Below are positions 1-5,278 of a DNA stretch of 5,278 nt, piece by piece (the stretch's first letter is position 1; every line of letters begins with the position of its first letter). A program made the position numbers and the translations under genes. Source of the DNA: Chloroflexota bacterium (lineage in GTDB: Bacteria > Chloroflexota > Dehalococcoidia > Tepidiformales > Tepidiformaceae). The stretch spans positions 1 through 5,278 of the forward strand of contig JAKALX010000289.1 in assembly GCA_021823905.1 (NCBI GenBank), written 5' to 3'. Under the pieces are notes generated by a model, which worked only from the letters and a program-made list of their open reading frames with translations, was not told the origin of the DNA and did not search any database.

Positions 1-204
1 AGGAACACTCCTCCACATCTGCCACAAGGTGGTCCGTTCCAGAGGCCGCCCGCCAACCAGGGCCGCATCATCAGCGGCAGTACGTCCGTACTGATTAATG
101 GGAAGCCAGCCGCTCGCAACGGCGATACCGCCATGACCTGCAACGACCCGGCCGACTTGCCGATCGGCAAGGTGGTCGCGGCAGGCAGCGTGCTCATCGG
201 ATGA
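1..204 (+). CDS. PAAR-domain spike tip protein (C-terminal part, cut by window edge)
   Basis: This is the last 67 codons of a gene entering from the left; frame 1 is open from base 1 to a TGA at 202-204. PAAR proteins form the small metal-stabilised cone on the trimeric VgrG/gp5-like spike of contractile injection systems and help pierce the target or carry effectors. The fragment shows one full PAAR repeat: SGSTSVLINGKPAARNGDTA at residues 25-44, with the literal P-A-A-R at 36-39, and a closing AAGSVLIG. H6 and C47 fall where PAAR proteins have metal-binding His and Cys residues, so they are candidate zinc ligands. The protein ends right after the repeat, so no C-terminal effector domain is fused here. 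The start and first repeat lie outside the window. The next gene begins immediately at the stop codon, so the two are very probably cotranscribed. The family call is firm; assignment to an eCIS rather than a T6SS or phage rests on the neighbours. Confidence 0.88.
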   Translation, partial: RNTPPHLPQGGPFQRPPANQGRIISGSTSVLINGKPAARNGDTAMTCNDPADLPIGKVVAAGSVLIG

Positions 205-213
205 GTGGGAACG

Positions 214-627
214 ATGGCTGACAACCCCCTTGTCGGTCGCGGTTGGTCGTTCCCCGTCACGGTCGCGGGCGACGGTGGTATCGCGCTCTCCGCCGACGAA
301 TCCGACATCGACGAGGCCATCACCATCATTGTCGGGACCAGCCCCGGTGAGCGCGCCATGCGCCCCGACTTCGGCTGCCGCATCCACGAACTTGTCTTCG
401 CCCCGGCTACCGGAGAAACCCTGGGTCTGGCCGAGCGCCATGTGGAGGAAGCGTTGGGCTGGTGGGAACCGCGCATCGAGGTTCGCGACGTGTCGGCGAC
501 CGTCGACCCACTCGACCACGAGGCTGGCCGGCTCTTGATCACCGTCTCCTACCTGGTGCGCGCGACCAAAGACGAGCGTTCGCTGGTCTACCCCTTCTAC
601 CTGATCGAGAGGGAGCAGGGACGGTGA
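214..627 (+). CDS. gp25-like baseplate wedge protein
   Basis: This 137-residue protein belongs to the T4 gp25/GPW family (Afp9-type in eCIS, TssE-type in T6SS). These proteins sit in the inner baseplate wedge and nucleate sheath assembly around the tube. The hallmark is seen at residues 45-62, GERAMRPDFGCRIHELVF, which matches the family pattern GER-x-x-x-P-x-x-G. It is preceded by an acidic helix (SADESDIDEAITIIVGT) and followed by helix AERHVEEALGWWEPRIEV and a closing beta region. The length is typical. I chose the ATG at 214, which has a weak purine stretch (agtggga) a few bases upstream. An in-frame GTG at 205, directly after the PAAR stop, would add three residues (M-G-T) and is a real alternative. 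The gene ends in tandem stops, TGA TGA, at 625-630. It lies between the PAAR and baseplate J genes, as expected for a baseplate operon. Confidence 0.92.
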   Translation: MADNPLVGRGWSFPVTVAGDGGIALSADESDIDEAITIIVGTSPGERAMRPDFGCRIHELVFAPATGETLGLAERHVEEALGWWEPRIEVRDVSATVDPLDHEAGRLLITVSYLVRATKDERSLVYPFYLIEREQGR

Positions 628-678
628 TGAAGAACGGTACCTGGCCGCCTGGTTCGCCCGTTCACTCCGGACCACGCC

Positions 679-686
679 GGAAGGGA
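679..686 (+). promoter_or_regulatory. Ribosome binding site of the baseplate J gene
   Basis: The purine-rich stretch GGAAGGGA lies ten bases before the ATG at 697. It supports that start, and independent initiation of the J gene despite the 69-base gap after the gp25 stop. The reading frame is open upstream to the tandem stops at 625-630 but contains no ATG or GTG there, so no longer conventional start is available. Confidence 0.5.
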
Positions 687-696
687 TGCGTCATCA

Positions 697-2673
697 ATGC
701 CACTGCCTGATCCGCAACTCGACGACCGCCACTTCCAGGACCTCGTGAACGAGGCCAAGTCCCTCATCCCGCGCTATTGCCCCGAGTGGACCGACCACAA
801 CGTCTCGGACCCCGGCGTCACCCTCATCGAGCTCTTCGCCTGGATGACCGATGTACTGCTCTATCGCCTGAACCGCGTACCCGAGAAGAACTACCTGCGC
901 TTTATGGACCTGCTCGGGATACGCCTCAAAGATGCGGTACCCGCCGTCGCGCCGGTTACGCTCTGGCTGACGGCGCCGCAGCCAGGACCGATTACCATTC
1001 CACGCGGCACCGAGGTCGCGACCGTTCGCACGGGCGACCGGCCCGCCATTTCGTTCACCACCGACCAGGATCTCGTCATCTTCCCGCCTACCCTTCAGCA
1101 GTGCCTGTTCTCCTCCGACGACACGAACTATTCGGACCGCACAGCGTTGCTCGCCGAGGAAGGCGAATACTTCGACGCTTTCCAGGCAATGCCGCTCCCA
1201 GGAGATGCGCTGTACTTCGGGTTCGCCGAGAACCTCAGCAATCACATCGTGGCGCTGGCGATAAGCTGCATGGTCGAGGGCATCGGCGTCGATCCCAACG
1301 ATCCACCGCTTTCCTGGGAAGCATGGTGCGGCGACGTGCTCGGCTGGACGCGAGCCCGGGTTGAGCGCGACGAGACCGGCGGCCTCAATCAGCAGGGGAC
1401 TGTCTCGCTCCATCTGCCCGAAGGAATGGTCGCACGGGTGCTCCAACGGCAGCCGGCTCACTGGATCCGCCTTCGCGTCATCCAGGCGCGCCCACGCCAG
1501 CCAGCCTATTCCGCCTCCCCGAAGATCAACACGCTGATCGCGACCTCGACAGGTGGCACCGCCCGGGCCACTCACTCCTCGCTCGTCGCCGGGGAGATCC
1601 TGGGCAGAGCTGCCGGCATCCCGGGCGAGTCGTTCCAGCTCCAAAGCGCACCCGTGCTGCCAAGGCTCGAGGACGAGTTCGTCGAGGTCCAGGAGGAGAA
1701 CGGTGACTGGACCGCCTGGCAGGAAGTCGAGTCGTTTCGCGATTCAACCGGCCGCGACCGGCACTACGTCCTCGATGGCGTGTCGGGGACAATCACGTTT
1801 GGGCCGGTGATCCGCCAGCCCGACGGCACCGAGCGGGCCTACGGCGCCACGCTCGCGAAAGGCCAGGCCCTGCGAATGGCGCGCTATCGCTTCGGCGGGG
1901 GCGTCGTTGGCAACGTCGGCGCCAACACGCTGACGGTGCTCAAATCCTCGATTCCATACGTGGCCCAGGTGGCGAACCGCCTGGCGGCTTCGGAAGGATT
2001 GGACCCCGAGTCGCTGGAGGCGGCGAAGATGCGAGCGCCGGCCGCCCTGCGTTCCCAGAACCGAGCGGTAACGCCGGGCGATTACGAGTTCCTGGCGCTC
2101 GAAGCATCGCGGAGCGTCGCCCGTGCCCGCTGCATCCAGGTTCGCGGCGACGCCAGCGGCAGCTCGGTCCCCCCGGGAACCGTCGAGCTGCTCATTGTGC
2201 CTCTCATACCCGAGGGCCATCCGCGCACTATCGACACGCTTCAGCCGCCGCCGGACCTCGTGGAAGAGGTGCGCCGATACCTCGACGAGCGCCGTCTCCT
2301 GGCCACGCAGCTCGTTGTGGATGGCGCCGCCTACATCGGTATCGTGGTCGAGGCGACCATCGTGGTCCAACGGCACCTGAACGCCGAACAGGTGCGAGCA
2401 CGTGTCGGGGACCGGATCCGCGAGTATCTCGACCCCCTGGACGGCGGTCAGGACGGGACAGGCTGGCCATTCGGGCGCGACGTGTACCTGTCAGAGATGC
2501 AGTCCGTTGTCCAGGCTGTGCCGGGGGTCGAATACGCACAGGACGTCACCCTCTATCAGGTGGACATCCAGAACCAGCAGACACGGGCGGCCGGTCAGAG
2601 GATCGCCCTGGCCGAGGACGTGCTGCTGCTCCCGTTCGAGCCCGTAGTCACCGTGGTTCAGAGGGAGCGATGA
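697..2673 (+). CDS. Baseplate J-like assembly protein (eCIS Afp11 type)
   Basis: The 658-residue product resembles the large 'putative baseplate assembly protein' group (COG3299 / TIGR02243 type), counterparts of T4 gp6 and eCIS Afp11. These form the baseplate wedge arms that hold the machine in its pre-firing state. The start at 697 gives the group's usual opening, MPLPDPQLDD. A conserved N-terminal block (about 24-75) includes WTDHNVSDPGVTLIELFAWM and YRLNRVPEKNYLRFMDLLGI. Residues 170-240 form a middle module with ALYFGFAENLS, a WEAW motif and RDETGGLN. Near 314 comes QLQSAPVLP, then the glycine-rich RFGGGVVGNVGANTLT at 398-413. The baseplate J signature ALRSQNRAVTPGDYEFLALE is at 450-469. 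The C-terminal third (480-658) has the expected VELLIVPLIP and DVYLSEMQSVVQAVPGVEYA segments. No frameshift or missing block is apparent. The stop overlaps the next start in ATGA, so the downstream gene is probably translationally coupled. Confidence 0.93.
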   Translation: MPLPDPQLDDRHFQDLVNEAKSLIPRYCPEWTDHNVSDPGVTLIELFAWMTDVLLYRLNRVPEKNYLRFMDLLGIRLKDAVPAVAPVTLWLTAPQPGPITIPRGTEVATVRTGDRPAISFTTDQDLVIFPPTLQQCLFSSDDTNYSDRTALLAEEGEYFDAFQAMPLPGDALYFGFAENLSNHIVALAISCMVEGIGVDPNDPPLSWEAWCGDVLGWTRARVERDETGGLNQQGTVSLHLPEGMVARVLQRQPAHWIRLRVIQARPRQPAYSASPKINTLIATSTGGTARATHSSLVAGEILGRAAGIPGESFQLQSAPVLPRLEDEFVEVQEENGDWTAWQEVESFRDSTGRDRHYVLDGVSGTITFGPVIRQPDGTERAYGATLAKGQALRMARYRFGGGVVGNVGANTLTVLKSSIPYVAQVANRLAASEGLDPESLEAAKMRAPAALRSQNRAVTPGDYEFLALEASRSVARARCIQVRGDASGSSVPPGTVELLIVPLIPEGHPRTIDTLQPPPDLVEEVRRYLDERRLLATQLVVDGAAYIGIVVEATIVVQRHLNAEQVRARVGDRIREYLDPLDGGQDGTGWPFGRDVYLSEMQSVVQAVPGVEYAQDVTLYQVDIQNQQTRAAGQRIALAEDVLLLPFEPVVTVVQRER

Positions 2674-3341
2674 CAACCGAGGTACCACCGGAAGCCGAGA
2701 CACGCGCCGCCACGCCGGCCGCACCGCAACCCCCGGCGCGCGGAGTCGCACCACCGGCGCAGCCTCCCAGCCCCCCGGAAAGCCTCGCCTTCGCTGAGCC
2801 AGGGCCTGCTGGCGGCTACCCGGCCATCCCCGGAGTGCCGGCCGACCGAAGCAGCTACCTCGATCACCTGCCGGGCATCTACCGCGACAACCAGTTCCTC
2901 GGCCGTTTCCTCTTGATCTTCGAATCGATCCTCGGCCCGATCGAACGCACCGTCGACAACATCTCGCAGTATTTCAACCCCGACCTGACGCCGCCGGAAT
3001 GTGTCGCGTGGCTTGGCTCGTGGCTGGGGTTGGTGCTCGACGAGCGCTGGCCGGAAGAGCGCCGGCGCGGGCTCATCAGTTCGGCGGTCGAGCTCTTCCA
3101 GTGGCGCGGAACCCGGCGCGGCCTGAGCGAATTCGTGAGGCTCTACAGCGGCATCACGCCGGAGATCGTCGAACTCTCGTTGAGTGAGGTCAGCGCCGCG
3201 CCCGACCGTGCCTTCCGCTTCACCCTGCGCCTGCGCGTGCCTCCCGGAGTCGATCTCGACCGTGCGCTCATCGAGTCGATCATCGACCTCGAAAAGCCAG
3301 CTTTCGCTGCCTGCGCACTTGAGCTGACGCCGGCGGGCTGA
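2670..3341 (+). CDS. P2 protein I-like tail protein with Pro/Ala-rich N-terminal extension (eCIS Afp12 type)
   Basis: This 223-residue protein is of the phage tail protein I type (TIGR02242-like; eCIS Afp12 equivalent). Such proteins bind baseplate J and form the outer wedge, where fibres or a cage attach. The core runs from about residue 60 to the end. It opens with SSYLDHLPGIYRDNQFLGRF and continues with FESILGPIERTVDNI, YFNPDLTPPECVAWLGSWLG, LDERWPEERRRGL and FQWRGTRRGLSEFVRLYSG. It closes with the family's LEKPAFAACALEL element near 207-219. Residues 1-58 are unlike the core: low-complexity, rich in Pro, Ala and Glu, with no predicted structure. They look like a flexible tether. The ATG at 2670 overlaps the J stop (ATGA) and is preceded by GAGGGAG at 2661-2667, a good though closely spaced Shine-Dalgarno. 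This is the last gene of the operon here. No fibre, tape-measure or AAA+ ATPase gene follows. Confidence 0.9.
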   Translation: MTTEVPPEAETRAATPAAPQPPARGVAPPAQPPSPPESLAFAEPGPAGGYPAIPGVPADRSSYLDHLPGIYRDNQFLGRFLLIFESILGPIERTVDNISQYFNPDLTPPECVAWLGSWLGLVLDERWPEERRRGLISSAVELFQWRGTRRGLSEFVRLYSGITPEIVELSLSEVSAAPDRAFRFTLRLRVPPGVDLDRALIESIIDLEKPAFAACALELTPAG

Positions 3342-3354
3342 AGTCCAGCCGCCG
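3331..3354. terminator. Candidate hairpin terminator between convergent genes
   Basis: CGGC-G-GGCTG (3331-3340) can pair with CAGCC-GCCG (3346-3354) around a five-base loop, giving nine G/C-rich pairs with one bulged G. The hairpin covers the tail gene's stop (3339-3341) and fills the 13-base gap before the end of the minus-strand FHA gene. It could therefore end transcripts from both sides. No T-run follows on either strand, so it would be a non-canonical terminator, and the pairing may simply reflect high GC content. Confidence 0.35.
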
Positions 3355-4944
3355 CTACTTCGGCACCAACCACCGGACGGTGCCGACGACCGGCCGTTCC
3401 GCCGCCCACCCCTCACCTGCCGCGTCACGAATGTGCCAGAAGAGGTACGTGCCGTCGTTCGAGGGGCCCGCGATGACACTCACCTCGGCGCCGTCGCACA
3501 GCCTTCGGAGCACGCCTTCGTTCGGGTTTGCCGCGTTGATCTCGGGTTTGTTGCGCACAGCCAGGCAGTTGCTGTTGCCAGTTCCACCAGGCGCCGAGTT
3601 CGCGACCACCGCCGTGATACCCGGCCTGAGACCGGTCGAAGGCGTGACCGGTCGCGCGGTTGACGTCGGTGAGGCGACAGCTGTGGGTGTTCCCGGCTGT
3701 CGTGTGACGGGGGGCACGGTCGTAGCCGGCTCAGCCGGACCGGCCGCCTTGCCGCCACCACAGAACGGCCAGCCGTCGCGGCATGTCTTCGTGTAACCAA
3801 ACGCGCCTCCACCGAGGAGACCCCCGAGGAGCGCCAGCATGATCAGCCACTTCCAGGCTTCCAGCGTCGCGCGGCTGCGCAATTGGCCATCGGCCGTGTG
3901 CCGCTGAAGACCCGCCGTGGCCGGGCGCGCCTCGGCGTGAAACGGCTTCACCTCTTCCTTGCCAAACCATCGCCGGGACTTCGTGCGCACCCGGAGCCGG
4001 ATCGACCGCTCCTCGCCGGGCTGGAGCTCGATCTGGTCTCGCTCGAACCGGTACTGCAGGCGGCCTTCGTCGTCCGTGCCGGCCAACGTGTATGCCGCCG
4101 GCGAGTTGCCGGTGTTCTGCGTCACCAGCTTAAAGTCCTTCTTCGCCCGAACCGGGTTCAGGGCCATCTGGAATCCGTCGAACGGCAGGACCGTTAGCCT
4201 GCCCAGCGCCCGCACCTCGACGCCCAATTCCCGCGATACGACCGCGACGGCGAAGGAATACTCCCTGGCGAGTGCCTCCGGACTGCGGGGCGGCTGGATG
4301 ACGATGGTCACCTCGTCACGGGCGCCGGGCAGGAGCGGGAGATTGGAGCGGCTGATCCGCACCCAGCCCGGCGGGAGATCAGGCACGCTCAATGAGAATT
4401 CGTCGACAACGGCGCCGCGGTTCTGGAGGACCACCGTGGCGGTCGTAGGCGACCCAGCGGCCACCGGCGCCGCCGGCGACTTGACGGAGACGCTAATGGG
4501 CTGCGCCGCGCCCGGCGTAGCGCCCGGCTGTGCCGGGCCTGCGACCGGAGACACCTGCGGTGGGCCGCTGGACCAGACCGGAGCCGGCCCGGTCGCAGGG
4601 ACAGCACCAGCCAGGGGAATCTCCGGAGCAGGCGCCGCCACGGCGCCGCCGAAGAAGCGTGCCTCGACGTCGCCGAACCGGATTGTCTGCCCTTCCTCCA
4701 CCAGGCTCGGGCTGTGGAGAGGTATCCGCTGGCTTCCCACGAACGTCCCGGTCGCGGATCCAAGGTCTTCAACCATGAGACGGCCCGAGTCGATGGTGAG
4801 GCGCGCATGGCGCCGGGACACCGTGACATGGTCGATGACCACGCGGTTCCCTTCCGCTCGCCCGACAAACGCCGACGGCGTGTCGATCGGGTACTCCCGC
4901 ACCTGGCCGTCGGGCGTCGTCACCCGCAGCGTCCCGTAGTCCAT
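3355..4944 (-). CDS. FHA / Ig-like / transmembrane / SH3-like multidomain protein
   Basis: I recognise domains in this 529-residue protein but know no named gene. Residues 4-99 are an FHA domain, a phosphothreonine reader: FVGR at 26-29, SRRH at 43-46 and DLGSATGTFV at 60-69. Residues 100-150 are a Pro/Ala/Gly linker. Two Ig-like beta domains of the COG1470 kind follow, about 151-252 (with VVLQNRG and PPGW) and 255-340. One hydrophobic helix is at about 365-384 (WLIMLALLGGLLGGGAFGYT). After a Pro/Thr/Ser linker, residues 458-525 resemble a bacterial SH3 domain (CLAVRNKP, VLRRLCDGAEVSV, GEGWAAE). With no signal peptide, the FHA and Ig-like parts should be cytoplasmic and the SH3-like part outside; all four cysteines (388, 395, 460, 483) lie after the helix. 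I chose the ATG at 4944 because the FHA fold begins there; a GTG at 4995 would add 17 mostly basic residues. The gene converges on the baseplate operon, so a role in docking or control is inference only. Confidence 0.87.
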   Translation of the reverse strand: MDYGTLRVTTPDGQVREYPIDTPSAFVGRAEGNRVVIDHVTVSRRHARLTIDSGRLMVEDLGSATGTFVGSQRIPLHSPSLVEEGQTIRFGDVEARFFGGAVAAPAPEIPLAGAVPATGPAPVWSSGPPQVSPVAGPAQPGATPGAAQPISVSVKSPAAPVAAGSPTTATVVLQNRGAVVDEFSLSVPDLPPGWVRISRSNLPLLPGARDEVTIVIQPPRSPEALAREYSFAVAVVSRELGVEVRALGRLTVLPFDGFQMALNPVRAKKDFKLVTQNTGNSPAAYTLAGTDDEGRLQYRFERDQIELQPGEERSIRLRVRTKSRRWFGKEEVKPFHAEARPATAGLQRHTADGQLRSRATLEAWKWLIMLALLGGLLGGGAFGYTKTCRDGWPFCGGGKAAGPAEPATTVPPVTRQPGTPTAVASPTSTARPVTPSTGLRPGITAVVANSAPGGTGNSNCLAVRNKPEINAANPNEGVLRRLCDGAEVSVIAGPSNDGTYLFWHIRDAAGEGWAAERPVVGTVRWLVPK

Positions 4945-5278
4945 CTGCCTGCCTACACGTCCCCGTCTTGGTCTGGGATGATAGCGGCGGTCCACGGGCG
5001 CCGGCCTCGCGAACGAAGCGCGGCGGATGGCTGCGCCGCGATGAGGATAACAACGGTCAGCGGGGCTGGCGATAGCCTGGTCACATCAGTTGGTTGCCGG
5101 CGGGTCCAGTGCTGGAAGGGCGCCGGGCCTGGCAGGTTTCCCGAACCGCCTCGGCGGGATTTCGCTTTCCGGGAGCCTTGCGAGGGCAGCGGTTCAGGGC
5201 CATCATGCTGCCATCGTGAGCCGCGCCAGATCATTGCGACATGGACTCCGGGTGGGCCAGCGCAAGCCGGACCAGTCC
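4945..5278. other. Upstream region of the FHA gene; no supportable gene
   Basis: These 334 bases precede the minus-strand FHA gene. A minus-strand frame stays open from the window edge to a TAG at 4953, but its product is Arg/Pro/Gly-rich, matches nothing I know and lacks the codon bias of the real genes. Another minus frame reads GLVRLALAHPESMSQ and stops at 5231-5233, so the tail of an upstream gene is possible but too short to judge. Plus-strand starts at 5216 (GTG) and 5241 (ATG) run off the edge and are equally undecidable. I see no tRNA, repeat array or attachment site. A small perfect inverted repeat, CCGCC-tc-GGCGG, lies at 5146-5157. Confidence 0.5.
5044..5072 (-). promoter_or_regulatory. 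Weak sigma70-like promoter candidate for the FHA gene
   Basis: Read on the minus strand, TCGCCA (5072-5067) and TATCCT (5049-5044) are separated by 17 bases. Each matches four of six positions of the TTGACA / TATAAT consensus. Transcription would start near 5037, leaving a leader of about 90 bases before the ATG at 4944. Matches this weak arise by chance, so this only marks the best candidate found. Confidence 0.2.

Noticed and set aside
694..1644. Long minus-strand open frame (316 codons) opposite the baseplate J gene
   Set aside because: It is fully antisense to a well-recognised gene, its product has no known motif, and long antisense frames are expected at this GC content.
1744..2376. 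Minus-strand open frame opposite the C-terminal half of baseplate J
   Set aside because: It is antisense to clear J-family motifs, with an Arg/His-rich unrecognisable product.
1..3341. An ordinary P2-like prophage tail module
   Set aside because: The large TIGR02243-type J protein, the tail I protein with extension and the PAAR tip fit eCIS-type clusters better, and no capsid, packaging, lysis or integrase gene is visible. The window is too short to exclude it fully.
2658..3479. Minus-strand open frame spanning the tail protein I gene and the end of the FHA gene
   Set aside because: It covers two real genes, one in antisense and one in another frame, and resembles no family.
3959..4939. Plus-strand open frame (326 codons) opposite the FHA gene
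   Set aside because: Its product is low-complexity and Ser/Arg/Pro-rich, while the opposite strand encodes clear FHA, Ig-like and membrane segments.
4978..4983. TATCAT (minus strand) as a -10 element for the FHA gene
   Set aside because: No -35-like hexamer or extended TG motif lies at a suitable distance upstream.
4945..4995. GTG at 4995 as the FHA gene start
   Set aside because: It would add 17 mostly basic residues ahead of the FHA fold. The ATG at 4944 places the first beta strand at the N-terminus and has AGGCAGG just upstream. The longer form is not excluded.
4953..5234. Minus-strand open frame upstream of the FHA gene
   Set aside because: Its composition is Arg/Pro/Gly-rich, it has no motif, its third-position bias is weaker than in the true genes, and no convincing ribosome binding site is seen.

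Overview
The window is a GC-rich bacterial segment (roughly two thirds G+C by eye, strong G/C bias at third codon positions). It carries the baseplate end of a contractile, phage-tail-like injection apparatus. The family make-up fits an extracellular contractile injection system (eCIS; the Afp/PVC/Streptomyces-CIS kind) better than an ordinary P2-type prophage tail. I recognise the genes by conserved motifs and have run no search. High GC, the Pro/Thr/Ser linkers and an FHA protein with Ig-like domains point to Actinomycetota or Chloroflexota; I cannot choose between them from this window.

Layout of the plus strand: (1) the C-terminal 67 residues of a PAAR spike-tip protein, cut by the left edge; (2) a gp25-like baseplate wedge protein beginning right at the PAAR stop; (3) a 69-bp gap, then a 658-residue baseplate J-like protein; (4) a P2 protein I-like tail protein with a long Pro/Ala-rich N-terminus, joined to gene 3 by an ATGA overlap. 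These four read as the distal part of one polycistronic operon encoding the spike tip, inner baseplate wedge, baseplate arm and the protein that links baseplate to fibres or shell.

The operon ends there. Thirteen bases separate it from a convergent minus-strand gene, and a hairpin covering the end of the tail gene and this gap may serve as a terminator. The minus-strand gene encodes a multidomain membrane protein: cytoplasmic FHA domain, Pro-rich linker, two Ig-like domains, one transmembrane helix, Pro/Thr linker and a C-terminal SH3-like domain. All four of its cysteines lie on the predicted outer side. Its position suggests, without proving, a link between the injection machine and phospho-signalling or the cell envelope. 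This is the least conventional part of the window.

The last ~330 bases (4945-5278) hold the upstream region of the FHA gene. One weak promoter candidate is visible and no gene can be supported.
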